From: Gonocerus acuteangulatus
Lineage: Eukaryota; Arthropoda; Insecta; Hemiptera; Coreidae
NCBI GenBank assembly: GCA_946811695.1
Contig: OX328123.1
Coordinates: forward strand, 36,631,660-36,695,659
Direction of reading: 5' to 3'
Length of the DNA stretch: 64,000 bases
Below the pieces are notes generated by a model that worked only from the letters and a program-made list of their open reading frames with translations, made no database searches and was not told the origin of the DNA. Position numbers and translations under genes: made by a program. Shown here one piece after another: positions 1 to 10,256 of this stretch (position 1 is the stretch's first letter; every line of letters begins with the position of its first letter).

Positions 1-1143
1 AGGATTACTTCTTGCTATGATTTAGTCTACATATGTATATTAAGTCCTAAATCCAATCCTCCTAAAGTTCAATGCCCGTAGAAACCAGGGGGCCGCAGGA
101 AATTTACCTGCTAAGAGTTAATCCTCAAGAGCTGTAAATATACCCCAGGTATCTGCCGACACAAATACAAAGCCTAGGCGGAGAGCACCCCAAAAACTCA
201 GATCCAAACATAAGGTTATATACTAAATATTGATAAAGACTACTTAGTTGTAAACCGATTCATCAATTAGCAATCAATATTTTTCACCAAAGGTTATATA
301 CTAAATATTGATAAAAAGTATTTAATTAGAAAAAAAAAACAATATTCCACAAGACTTGTTTTTGGTCCATTTGTGTCTACTCCATAGACTTAATTAGGTA
401 TATTATTCTATTGTAGTTGTGCAACTAAACTTTGTTTTATTTTGTTAAATAAAGTTTTTTTTCTTGATTTGTTATTCGTCAAGACTTTTATTTGTCCTTG
501 TGTATTTACTAGATAGGTTTTATTCAACATATTATTCTATATAGGCTATATTAGGCAGGGTATTCTACTCAATCTTGTGTACTTCTTCTTGATCCTTCTG
601 TACATGGGCGTATATAAAAACAATTTCGGGGGGGGGGCTGAGACCATTTCCAGGGTATGGAATACTAAATATTTAAAGCTTGGAATAGTTTTAGGCAACT
701 AAAACGCTATTACACGTAAAATAAAATATGTTTTATGAACTATGTGATCTTATTTAATTTATTTTTAAGGGTTTTACGAGAAGTTTGTATCATCAATTCA
801 AAATTTCGGGAGGGGCTGCAGCCCCCTCAGCCCCCCCCCTCATATACGCCCATGCTTCTGTATCCTCTAGAAAGGCTTTATTAGGAATATTTTGTATTGA
901 TTTATAGAGCTTTGCTTTAGAATGAAAGCCAGATTCTGTAATTTCCGCTTCTGTGTAAAAGTTAGCTACTGTCGGTGTCCCTGACGCCTTAATATCACTT
1001 TTATTCGAGATGTTCGAGAGGATTTTGACAATTTTCACGAGATATATAAAAAAAATAAGTTTATTTTTTTTCTAAGCTTATCAAATAGCACTAGGGACAT
1101 GAACGGAACCGCGCTAAGATGCTGCAGTTCCTGCGAGTGGGAC
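1..1143 (-). repeat. HL2 element, long variant, cut by window start
   Basis: End B lies at the right (last base 1143, followed by a T run). The sequence matches 42.62-43.81 kb in the same orientation and 22.12-23.3 kb in inverted orientation almost base for base, so it is a dispersed repeat. It contains a short ORF at 793-1038 (minus) beginning MKIVKILSN that recurs with few changes at 22223-22459, 43456-43690 and 49091-49306. The ORF has no recognisable domain and may only reflect repeat identity. End A lies outside the window. Confidence 0.8.
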
Positions 1144-1493
1144 TTTTTTTATATATTTTTTTAAATTTTGGATGTTTGGGGAAAAATCGTTAAAAACCTG
1201 GCGAGTGCATTTTTTGGGGAAATGAGGGAATTTTGGAAGTGCGCCAGAAACCCTATTATTATACTACTGGTGTTTTTACGTACAAGACTTGGTTTCAGCG
1301 ATAAATAGGAATTTGTCTACAAAAGGGCGATATTTTTCAGTTTTTTGCGTTTTACGCGCAAACGGTGCGTCGGATCAAAAGATGTCTCGGAATAAATTAG
1401 TCATGAAATTAAATTTTCTATCAGAATTCGTCATAAAATATACCTGTTGCCATTGGAAACTCAAGAGTTAGATGCGCTGGAGAAAAACTGGAG
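1144..1493. other. Interval without recognised gene
   Basis: About 350 bases between the HL2 end and the Gypsy target site. I see no repeat partner elsewhere in the window and no convincing ORF; the 60-residue plus-strand ORF at 1289-1471 has no features. It joins logically to 19164 onward once the Gypsy-like element is removed. Confidence 0.4.
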
Positions 1494-2277
1494 AATGTGT
1501 AGCGGATGGGTGTCGCTACTAAAGGTAGGCTAGGAAGGGTAGGAAGGATGTGTCGGGAGAAGGTAGCCAGGTAAGTACTGTGTCCCGGTTAAGGGCGCTT
1601 CCTTGAACCTGGGGGATACCGACTAGGTACTAGGCGTTAGCTGTTCCACTGAGTCGGGGAGAAGGTGTTCGGTACTGAGCCGTAGCCGTTCCTCAAAGTA
1701 GGACTGAGAGGGGGTAAGGAAGTAAATGAATAAACCAGGTATTGACTAGAGTTGGGGGAAGTAGGAGTCGGGAGTGTAATGACTGGAGGCTGGCTTGACC
1801 ACTGGGTACATCGAGACGGCGGCTTCGTACTTTGTCCAGAGAGAGATCGAGAGAGTGGTCGAGCAGGTAGCTAGGTCCTTGGTCCTGAGTGCATGGCTGG
1901 AGGCTCGTCCTGAGAGAGCTTGAGTGTCCTGAGAGAGCTGGAGTGTCCTGGAGAGAGCGCCGGATGGAATGCCTTCTGGCCTTTGTTTTTTTTTTTTTTT
2001 TTTTTTTTTTTTTCCACCCTCCAAATTTATTTCTATGTACATAAAGAACCCCAGGCCCAACGGATTGGGACCTGTGGCTGGACTTAAAAACTACACCTTA
2101 TGCTACGCTTACGTACTAGAAGGGACTGTAACAATTTACAAATGGGAGACTTAAGCCTACTTAGTCTAAGGAACTAAATCTAGGGGGGTTCGGGGTTGTC
2201 TAGGGAGGGACTAGTCAAGGATGTATCTTAACCTAGCTTAATACTAACTTACAACTAACTTAATCAAATATGTACAT

Positions 2278-5200
2278 TTATTTACAATATATACAATATA
2301 CAGCTGCTATTACGCAGCCTCCTCTCCAAGATCCAAGCCTCCGTATGAACTCTTGTACTGAGGGCAGCATCAGTTCGTCGTGGAGGATGACCGGCTTCAT
2401 TCTCCGGAGGCTTGTGTGCTGCAAGGCCCGTAGCAGGACCCCGTTCTGGAAACGCTGCATCCGCTTCAGCACACTGGGATGCATGTACCTCAGGGCGGGT
2501 GCCCCGTGCAGAAGGGTAGGCCTGATGATCGCCTTATATATCTGCAGCTTTAGCCGAAGCGACAGCTGGGCAGATCGTAGAAGGTGATTCAGGCGAAACG
2601 TCTTCTGCCGGGCTTCCTTCAAGCGGCTGTTGACATGCGGCGTCACGGACAGGTGCCGGTGTATGTGCACTCCCAGGTAAGGTCTTCTGGCTTCCGCCAA
2701 GTCCAGTATGCGTCTGGTACTTCCCTGCCATCTCTGTGGTAGAAGAGGGGGTGTCACGTCTCTGAAGAGGGGGTTGACGCAGTGACGGAGGCCATCATAG
2801 AATTTGATATGACGCCTCCGTATAAACTCGTGAACTGTGGGCAGCTGCAGTTCGTCATGTAGCAAAGATGGTTTTGCCCGTTGGAGTCTCGTATGCATCA
2901 CGGCGCGAAGGAGAACCCCATTTTGGAACTTCTGTAGCCTCTTCAGTGTGGAGGGGTACATGTAGCGTAGGGCTGGTGCTCCGTGAAGAAGGGTTGGCCT
3001 GATGATCGCCTTATAGACCTGCAACTTCAGGCGGAGCGAGAGCTGGGCTGATCGCAGCAGGTGGTTAAGGCGATATGTCTTCTGCCGGGCTTCCCTTAAG
3101 CGACTGGTGACATGGGGGGTGACGGACAGATGCCGGTGGATGTGCACTCCCAGGTAGTTTATCTTGGTGGAGATCTTAATTTGCTGACCCCGGACTAGGA
3201 ATTGCGAGGGTAGTGCTCCTCGGGGCCTGCCACATTTGTTCCCTTGGAAGGAGCATACAACGGCATCTGTCTTCGATGGGTTGACATCTATACCTGCGTC
3301 TCCAAGAGCATTGACGATTGATTCACAGGCTTTCTGTGCCCGTTCGACTGCTGCGCGTGCGTTGAAGCTGGTGGTATAGACGCCAATGTCATCGGCGTAA
3401 GCGGCTAGTTCGACTCTGGGAAACTTCATCCTCACGATATGGGCGGTGTAGATCGTGAACAACACTGGACCCAGCACCGACCCCTGGGGCACACCGCACG
3501 TTGAAGGTCGACTCCTGGATATATCGCCACCGATCCTAACAGAGAACGTCCTTCCGGACAGGTAGCTCTCAAGGATCCTGAAGAGCTGTGCCGGGAAGCC
3601 GTAACACTGCAGCTGGTGTAGGAGAAGTTGGTGGGATACACAGTCGAACGCCTGCGTGCAGTCCAGGGATATGAAGGCCGTGGCTCTGTTCTTGTTGAGC
3701 TCGGCTGACACGGTGTTCTGGAGCTTGGCGACGTGGTGGTCACAGGAGAGCCCGGGCCGAAAGCCGGTCTGTTCCGGGGGGATGATGTTTGCCTCCGTGC
3801 AGTGGTTCAGCACATGAGCAAGAATCAGCTTTTCGAAGATCTTGCTCATGTGGCTCAGCAAGCTGATCGGCCGGTAGTGCTCGGGCTTGTCTCCTGGCTT
3901 CTTGGGTTTGCGGAGAGGGACCACCACGGCGTGCTTCCAGGTCTCCGGGAAGTATCCAGTCCGGTATGATGCGTTGAATATGTTCAGTAGGAAGGCCTTT
4001 GCCTTCCTAGGGAGTATCTTCAGCATCACGTAAGGTATGCCGTCCAGGCCGGATGACTTGTTTCCCTTTCGTTCGTCGTAGTGCAGATTCCATCTGTCTC
4101 ATTGTGAAGTGTAGAGGGGGCGTTGGGAGTTCACGTGAGACCCGTTCGTGTCTTAGGATCTTCTCATTCCTCCGACGATCATTTTCCTCATAGTATTCCG
4201 CCAGTGCTTCGGCTTGCTCTGAGGGGGTGAGCAAATTATCGCCGTTCGAGAGGAGAACGTCTTGCCGTTTGGATACTGTGCACCTCAGGAGTCGCCAGAA
4301 TTGTCTTGTATCCTCGTGAGTCCGACGTAACTGTTCATGCCAAAGGGATGTCTTCCATTGGGCTGAGAGCTGCGCAATTTGCCGGGTCATGGCATTAATG
4401 GGGGCCCTTAGTGTGCCATCCTTCGTCCGCGCCCAGATGTTCTTTAAGTTATTCCGCAGGCCAATCAACCTGGTGATGTGTGCTGGCGGCTTACGCTGGT
4501 GGATAGGCTTTGGAACAAACTTTGGGATTCTTCTTTCAGCAGGACTGAATGACTTCGGTGAGGACGGTGACAGCATCTTCGACTTCATTGGACGTTCTGA
4601 TGGTCCTGATTGGAGGTAAATCGGAGAGAATTTCTTCTCGGTACCCATTCCAGACGGCTTTCTGGAGGAGATACTTGGTGGGCAACTGCAAGGGGAGGTC
4701 TCCTTCGAACTCGTATAAGACCGGGCGATGATCTGAGGGACCGTAATCCAAAGTACTGCATCTCGTGACTGCGTGTAGATCCTGGGTGAGGAGGAGATCA
4801 AGGGTCGACGTCCATTCAGGGTTTCCAGCGTGCCTAAATGTGTGTCTACCGGGATGGACCACTCCCAGGTTCGTCTTCACTATGAATTTCCCCAGTTGAT
4901 TGGCTGAAGAGCACAACCAGACTTGATGCCTGGCGTTGAGGTCTCCAACAATGACGTGGTGGGGCTCCTTCGTTGCAGCTGAGATTAGTGCCTTGATCTC
5001 CGCAAGGGGTGCACGGGGCCTTCAGTAGACACACGTGAATGTGTATCTCCTTTTTAGCCGGACCGTGACAGACACTGCCTGGGTTCCGGTGTTCGTGGTG
5101 GGTTGTTCTTCTGGGATTCTTGAAGGTAAGTCTCTTCTCACGAGCAAAAGTACTCCACCGGAGGTTCCAGGTTGGCCGTCGCACCTATTCGTGTTGTATC

Positions 5201-5348
5201 CTCTTAGGAATAGCCGATCACTTGGTCGCAGCTGGGTATCCGTGACTGCTACTACCGCAGGGGAGTGGGTATTAAGGAAATGTTCCATTTCAGCCATCTT
5301 GGGTCGAAGGCTGCGGATGTAGTAGTTGACTATGTGGTGGCCAATCAT
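2278..5348 (-). pseudogene. LINE 1 ORF2: endonuclease and reverse transcriptase, frameshifted
   Basis: The endonuclease part starts MIGHHIVNYYIRSLRPKM at 5348, breaks frame near 5020, and resumes through STLDLLL and the catalytic SDHRPVLYE block near 4730. RT is open from 4029: HYRPISLLSHMSKIFEK, DCTQAFDCVSH, GVPQGSVLGPVLF and the active-site AAYADDIGVY with both aspartates intact. The C terminus runs through the thumb region (YLGVHIHRHL, RRHIKFYDGLRH, RWQG). Beyond that, the YLGVHIHRHL to EFIRR segment appears a second time with several substitutions, a tandem duplication offset by about 476 bp. At least three frameshifts (near 5020, 4800 and 4020) make it inactive. Confidence 0.75.
2330..3157 (-). 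repeat. Tandem duplication inside LINE 1 ORF2
   Basis: The segments at about 2338-2680 and 2814-3157 align at an offset of about 476 bases and differ at roughly one position in seven. Each encodes the post-RT region from YLGVHIHRHL to EFIRR. The divergence means either an old duplication or joining of two related elements. Confidence 0.7.
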
Positions 5349-5920
5349 TTTTTGGCCATCGCAAAGTCAACCAGCCTGTCGACCCTTTCAGTGAGCTTAT
5401 TAACTGTTTGAATAAGTCCCATTATGAGTGTGAACATATGGCCCATGTTGAATTCCTGTGGTAATGCCGTGGGTTGCTCCAGGGTGTGTCTGTTATGTGA
5501 TACCTGGGTTGGAGTAGTTTCTGGGGCTGTGAAACTTCGGGCAGGAGCCCCACCAGCCATCTGCGAGTATGCGAGGTCACTGGTTACTTTGTGAGCCGGG
5601 GGTCCTCTAGGAGGTTCGGCAGCCTGGGTTCGCGTGCCTACGATCTTCTCCTCTCTCTTCTGCCTTATCTGCTGGACACGCTCCAGTCGTTTTGGGCACT
5701 GGCGGTATGATGAGGGATGCTCTCCGTGGCACTGCTGGCATACGGGTTTAGAGGTTTCCTGGCACTCGTGTGTCCAGTGGGCAGCTCCACACCATCCGCA
5801 TCTGCTCGCTCGTCCGCAGTATTGTGCCGTGTGTCCGTAGTCGAAGCAACGAAAGCACTGGACGGGGCCACCTCCTGTCCTAAATGTTGTAGCCTTGAAC
5901 CCAATGTTGCTCGGGGACTA
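5345..5920 (-). pseudogene. LINE 1 ORF1 (gag-like), C-terminal part
   Basis: Nucleic-acid-binding ORF1 protein of a LINE. Reading the minus strand from about 5905, three CCHC knuckles follow in order: CFRCFDYGHTAQYC, CGWCGAAHWTHEC and CQQCHGEHPSSYRQC, then a basic stretch, a Pro/Thr-rich region, and a C-terminal tail with a hydrophobic segment near FTLIMGLIQTVNKL. The frame stays open through the stop at 5345. Upstream of the knuckles a stop codon appears and the N-terminal domain is missing, so the 5' half of ORF1 has been deleted. The stop overlaps the ORF2 start as ATGA, a usual coupling in two-ORF LINEs. Confidence 0.7.
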
Positions 5921-6294
5921 CAGGTTGGTCATAGACCCGGCCGAACCCCTTAACAATTCCCTTGTAACCCCCGTGGGTTACGGCTTGTTTAGGGATCCGG
6001 GATGACAGAACTGGTATTCTCTTCTGGGCTTGCTTCAGTCTTCAGCAGGATTCCTAGATGTTTTCCTTGGTTCTGATGGCTGGTCCTTCCTCTTCGGCTG
6101 CTGGCAGGAGAACCAACAAGCACCGGTGGTTCAGTGGTCTTCTGGCTAGCAGGAACGCCCCTATTCATAGGCCGAGGTCGGGGTGCCTCGGTCAAAGTCG
6201 GGAGTGCTCGGCCAAGAACTCGTTCCTATTGGCTGGCCCGGATGCTTCTCATTGGTCCACCAGTGGTCGCTTGTCCAATCATTACAGCTCCACA

Positions 6295-6870
6295 TAGTCC
6301 CCCCCCCCAATGGGCGGAGCCCTTTATTAGGAATAAATTTGACTTAAAAAAAATTTAGATATACACATATTAAAACTATAACGGTCCTTATGAGCGCCAC
6401 AAATGTGTCAACTTTTATTTTAGTACGATATTTTAACCTATATTGAAATAACATAAATTGTGGAACTAAATGTAAGAAAAAATGAGTGAATATAATACAT
6501 TGTACTTATACTAATTAACCTAAAGACTATACAATTCAACGAACCTTATAAGCGCCACAAAAGAACGAAAAAATTAACAAACATATTATTTAAATATGAA
6601 CTAAAATAAACTATTACATACATACATACAAGAAATAAATGTGACACACGTATATTACCGAATTTATGTTACTGAGTATGGGTTTAAACGGACCTTCCAA
6701 GGGCCACAAGAGAGCACAGGTTGTACTCTCTTTAAAGTCCGTTTTCCATCTGGCGGCCGATCCACCGGGTTTGGTGGCACAGCTTTCCGTAGCCTCGGCA
6801 CTTTTATAGCTACACGGTCCCGGTACTTGACATTGCTCCTCTTCGGGGATTTTTAAAATGGAGATCTGAG
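6295..6870 (-). other. Gypsy-like internal 3' region, left of the Copia insertion
   Basis: Read on the minus strand from the Copia target duplication, the frame of the second Gypsy ORF continues for about 22 codons (SDLHFKNPRRGAMSSTGTV) to a TAG near 6808. The remainder is AT-rich and noncoding as far as I can see. It ends in a G10 tract followed by ACTA and the TGTGGAG start of the 3' LTR. Confidence 0.55.
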
Positions 6871-6875
6871 GTGTC

Positions 6876-7686
6876 TGTTGAATGTAAATATTATTTATAT
6901 TTCTGTGTGTATCGATACTGTTGGGGTTTATTAATTGTCTGTATATTGGTCAGAAGGTCCCAACAAAGAATAAATAAATAATGGGCGTGTTCATAAAATA
7001 ATAAATATATTCCTCTTGAATAAATAAAATAATAAAATTTAACTTCAATAAATAAATAAAATGACACTGTCAATTAATAATTTAAATAAATAATTGTTCA
7101 TAAATAAAAAGTGTTCATAAATTAGAATCATAGTTATCGGAGCTCAATAGTACGGTATGACGTCACTGGAGATGATGTGCGGATCTCCATGCGGAGAGTT
7201 GGTAGCCGGGAGCTTGGATCTCGCTGGTACTGCTTGAACTGAGAAGGTAACCTAGGGTTATCGCAAGCTGCCTTAAATCTAGTAAAAAGTTCAGTACTTG
7301 CGGATAAATCCTAGTGCACCGAGATGTTGGGCTGGTTTTGGTGGATCTCTCGGAGCAGCCAGCAGGATACAAATTGCTAGGAGAACGACACTTGGCTTAA
7401 TCTGCTGAGATGCCGAATCCTCCGGTTATCTGCTCACTATCTGGATACTAACTCACAAAACTCTAACGGTAAAAATTATTCCCGCGGGAAAGCTCCATTA
7501 AAACTTTAGTGCAGCGGGCTTTTCTCCCGCGGAAAAATATAATTTAAAACAAGCTCCGCTACAATACTATATTGCTAGGTGTGGTCAGGCGCTCCCCACC
7601 CCTTTTTTTTCTTACCTGTAAGCTCCCTACCAGTGCAGTGTCCTGAACCATACGTGATCTGTATTAAATACTTACCTTTTTTGACA
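6876..7686 (+). repeat. Copia 5' LTR with an inserted solo LTR
   Basis: About 162 bp of Copia LTR remain after removing the insertion at 6919-7563 and one ATAC. At the point where the 3' LTR is interrupted by HL1, this LTR shows the uninterrupted sequence CCCC followed by eight T and CTTACC, so it serves as an empty site. Compared with the 3' LTR it lacks about 30 bases near 7670. Confidence 0.85.
6919..7563 (+). mobile_element. Solo LTR inside the Copia 5' LTR
   Basis: A 645-bp segment starting TGTTGGGG and ending CTCCGCTACA, flanked by ATAC at 6915-6918 and 7564-7567. The Copia 3' LTR reads straight through as CGATACTATATTG, which proves the insertion. TG...CA ends plus a 4-bp duplication fit a Gypsy-type solo LTR. 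Its last eight bases, CCGCTACA, match the 3' terminus of the large Gypsy-like LTR, which suggests relatedness and a plus orientation. It contains a GC-rich palindromic stretch near 7480-7540 (CCCGCGGGA / TCCCGCGG) and no ORF of note. Confidence 0.85.
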
Positions 7687-7700
7687 GGTTATGGGCCCAG
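7687..7700 (+). other. Copia primer-binding site
   Basis: GGTTATGGGCCCAG immediately follows the 5' LTR end. The same motif sits at this place in Drosophila copia, where an internal fragment of initiator-Met tRNA primes reverse transcription. Confidence 0.75.
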
Positions 7701-7823
7701 CGGTACTCGGTTGTGTGTTCAATCTTTATGAACTTTCGTTATTTTAGTTTCTCCTCAATAAGTTCAACCTTCATCTTAGTTTTCGAACAGTTGCACGTGG
7801 TTCGTTCGTTCGTTCGTTGGAAC

Positions 7824-8075
7824 ATGGATTTGCATCACCAAATCCTGTTAAGTGGATCAGAAAACTGGGAAGTTTGGAAGTTCAGATTAGTCATTCTCTT
7901 AAAGAACAAAAATTCCTATGATGTGTGCACTGATGACATTATGCCACCGGCCGACTCTGATGAAAAAACTAAGAAGGACTGGAATACTAAAGATCGCCAA
8001 GCCCAGGAAATCATTACTTCTAAGATGGAAGAAAAGCCACTTTGCCATCTACTGTCTTGTAAATCTGCGAATTAA
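7824..8075 (+). pseudogene. Copia gag, N-terminal part
   Basis: The likely start ATG at 7824 gives MDLHHQILLSGSENWEVWKF, the usual Copia gag opening. A start at 7713 would add 37 residues lying just past the PBS and is less likely. The frame ends at TAA 8073-8075 and continues immediately in the same frame with MWKKLLTVYDRTSEV, the standard continuation of this domain. The TAA therefore looks like a single nonsense substitution inside gag, at a place where related proteins usually have Glu before Met-Trp. Confidence 0.8.
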
Positions 8076-10253
8076 ATGTGGAAAAAGCTACTGACAGTCT
8101 ATGACCGGACTTCAGAGGTTAGTTTGCATGTATTACAACAAAAGTTTTTTGCATACAAGTATAAAAATGAGGGAATGTCTAGTCACCTATCAAACCTAGA
8201 GGATTTAGCCACTAAAATGAAGAATCTGGGGGAGGAAATTTCAGAGAAAATGCTCATAACCAAAATTATTATGTCTCTGCCAGAGGAGTATAAATACTTT
8301 CAGTCAGCTTGGGAGTCAAGCTCTACGCAGACGCTCAGCGAATTGACATCCCGCCTTCTAATTGAAGAAGAACGTCTAGTTTCGAAAAAAGGTGAAGCTT
8401 CTGTGTGTGCGTTTGTTACCAAAGTGAAGTGTAAAATGTGTGGTAAGGTAGGCCATTATGCTTCCAATTGTATTTCGAAAAACAAGGTTAGTAAACCATT
8501 ATGTTTCTATTGTAAGAAACCAGGTCACTATATTAAAAATTGTAAAGTTCTTGCTGAAAAAGAAGGTAGAAATAAAAAGTTAGATTATAAAGGCTATAAA
8601 CATGCTTTTATGACAAATACGTTACCAATGATTAATGATTCAAAGGATCTATGGGTTGTTGACAGTGGTGCTACTGAGCACATGTCATTTAATTTAAATA
8701 ATTTTGACTTTATAAATGATGTATCTAAAAATGTTAAAATTAGTGATGGAACCTTGTTAAAAGCTACAGGTATTGGAGATGTTTCTGTCAAATCATTCAA
8801 TGGTAAACAATGGGTGTCATCTATTTTGAAGGATGTTCTTTATGTACCTCAATTAAAAATTAATCTGTTCTCTGTAACTTCAGCTATTGATAAGGGTCAT
8901 GTATTTTTGATGGAAGGTAATATGTGTAAGATTGTAGATAAAGATAATGTATGTTGGATTTTAGGCAAACGTTATGGTAATTTATATAAATTTTGTTTGA
9001 CTAGGGATAATAGTAGTGCTGATTTTGTTAGTTCCTGCAAGTCAAAAACTTTGCTTGAGTGGCATTGTATATTAGGTCATCAAAATTTTTACCATGTTGA
9101 GAAAATTCTTAAAAATTCTGATATAAATTATATTACGGATAAAAATTCTTTATTTTGTGATGCCTGCTGTCTCGGTAAACAACATACCCTTCCTTATCAT
9201 ATCAGCAAATCTCAGATTAAGGATGTGTGTGAAGTAATTAGTGCAGATTTGTGTGGTCCCATGGAAATAAATAGTTTAGGGGGATCTAGGTATTTTTTGC
9301 TACTAAAGGATCACTATAGTAAATTTAGAAAAATATATTTCCTTAAAAATAAAGATAACATTTCCTCAAAATTGAAAGAATTCTTTACTCTTGCAAAACG
9401 TGATACAGGAAAAGAGGTAAAATTTTTCCGATCCGATCGTGATACTGAATTTATGAATAAGGATGTTCAGAATGTGTTGAGGGATTTTGGAATTAGACAT
9501 CAAAAATCAACTCCTTATTGTCCACCTCAAAATGGCTGTATAGAACGTGAAATGCGTACTGTTGTTGAATGTGCTCGGACTATGTTATATGCGAAAAAGT
9601 TAGATAAAAGTCTTTGGGCTGAGGCCACAAACACAGCAGTGTATATACTTAATTGCTCGGGAACTAGTTCTGTAGAAGGTAAAACTCCCTGGGAGCTATG
9701 GTTTGGAAATAAATTTAAATATTTTAAAGGACTTGAAATATTTGGCAGTCAGGTTTATGCTCATATCCCAAATCAAAAACATCAGAAATGGGATCCAAAA
9801 GGAAAACTAGGCTTTTTCGTTGGATATGAAGAGGATTCGAAAGCCTATAGAGTCTATTTTCCCAAACAGAACAAAATTGAAGTAGTGAGAAATGTGGTCT
9901 TTAGACCAGCGATGGATCCAGACCACACTAAGTTTTCCTATAAAAACCTATTTCCGAATTATTGTCTTAATGAAGAACTTGAAGAGGACAAGGATGAGTT
10001 AGTAACAGAAAAGGAGGAGAATACACCACCCGAAGAAGAAACAAATGAAGAAAGATATTTTTTAAGGAAAAGAATAGACTTAAAGAAACCTTCTCGACTT
10101 GATGATTATGAAATTACAGCCAATTTCTGTGATGTTGAAGACATAATTTTTGAAGATGCTTTTGCTGAGACTAACTGGAGGAAAGCTATGGAAGAAGAAA
10201 TGGACGCTCTAATGGATAACAAGACTTGGTCCTTGGTTGAGCTACCAGAATAA
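8076..10253 (+). CDS. Copia gag C-terminus, protease, integrase and start of RT
   Basis: 725 codons. Domains in order: gag UBN2-like region; two CCHC knuckles, CKMCGKVGHYASNC and CFYCKKPGHYIKNC (about 8430-8555); aspartic protease with WVVDSGATEHMS (about 8650); integrase zinc domain with WHCILGH and CDACCLGKQ (about 9060-9180); integrase core with ISADLCGP, FFRSDRDTEF and the IERE glutamate block (about 9240-9560); then the linker into RT, ending NKTWSLVELPE. In the second aspartate block the usual DNGTEF reads DRDTEF, a possible weakening change. The frame ends in two consecutive TAA codons created by an expanded TAATAATTAATAATT stretch, and is open again right after. Confidence 0.9.
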   Translation: MWKKLLTVYDRTSEVSLHVLQQKFFAYKYKNEGMSSHLSNLEDLATKMKNLGEEISEKMLITKIIMSLPEEYKYFQSAWESSSTQTLSELTSRLLIEEERLVSKKGEASVCAFVTKVKCKMCGKVGHYASNCISKNKVSKPLCFYCKKPGHYIKNCKVLAEKEGRNKKLDYKGYKHAFMTNTLPMINDSKDLWVVDSGATEHMSFNLNNFDFINDVSKNVKISDGTLLKATGIGDVSVKSFNGKQWVSSILKDVLYVPQLKINLFSVTSAIDKGHVFLMEGNMCKIVDKDNVCWILGKRYGNLYKFCLTRDNSSADFVSSCKSKTLLEWHCILGHQNFYHVEKILKNSDINYITDKNSLFCDACCLGKQHTLPYHISKSQIKDVCEVISADLCGPMEINSLGGSRYFLLLKDHYSKFRKIYFLKNKDNISSKLKEFFTLAKRDTGKEVKFFRSDRDTEFMNKDVQNVLRDFGIRHQKSTPYCPPQNGCIEREMRTVVECARTMLYAKKLDKSLWAEATNTAVYILNCSGTSSVEGKTPWELWFGNKFKYFKGLEIFGSQVYAHIPNQKHQKWDPKGKLGFFVGYEEDSKAYRVYFPKQNKIEVVRNVVFRPAMDPDHTKFSYKNLFPNYCLNEELEEDKDELVTEKEENTPPEEETNEERYFLRKRIDLKKPSRLDDYEITANFCDVEDIIFEDAFAETNWRKAMEEEMDALMDNKTWSLVELPE

Positions 10254-10256
10254 TAA

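Larger units (their letters stand above)
1982..6138 (-). mobile_element. LINE 1, Jockey-like non-LTR retrotransposon in the 3' LTR
   Basis: A 4.15-kb minus-strand LINE: 5' UTR about 5900-6138, ORF1 remnant with three CCHC knuckles, ORF2 with endonuclease and RT, 3' UTR 2014-2277 and a 28-base poly(A) (T run 1986-2013). Flanking duplication is CTTCTGGC at 1973-1980 and 6139-6146, extending to 11 bp with two mismatches. ORF2 starts at the ATGA overlap with the ORF1 stop (5345-5348). The arrangement (zinc-knuckle ORF1, endonuclease, RT, poly-A tail) suggests the Jockey group; the clade is inference. Confidence 0.8.
1498..6294 (-). repeat. Gypsy-like 3' LTR, split by a LINE
   Basis: LTR sequence is present at 1498-1981 and about 6139-6294, roughly 630 bp when the LINE is removed. 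It is about 95% identical by eye to the 5' LTR at 14539-15013 plus 19011-19159. The outer part contains two CCAAT-type boxes (ATTGG on the minus strand at 6281 and near 6250). Confidence 0.8.

Noticed and set aside
793..1038. Conserved 78-81-residue ORF MKIVKILSN in HL2 long copies as a real gene
   Set aside because: It recurs only because the repeat recurs, differs by frame-neutral and frame-changing indels between copies (compare 49091-49306), and has no domain.
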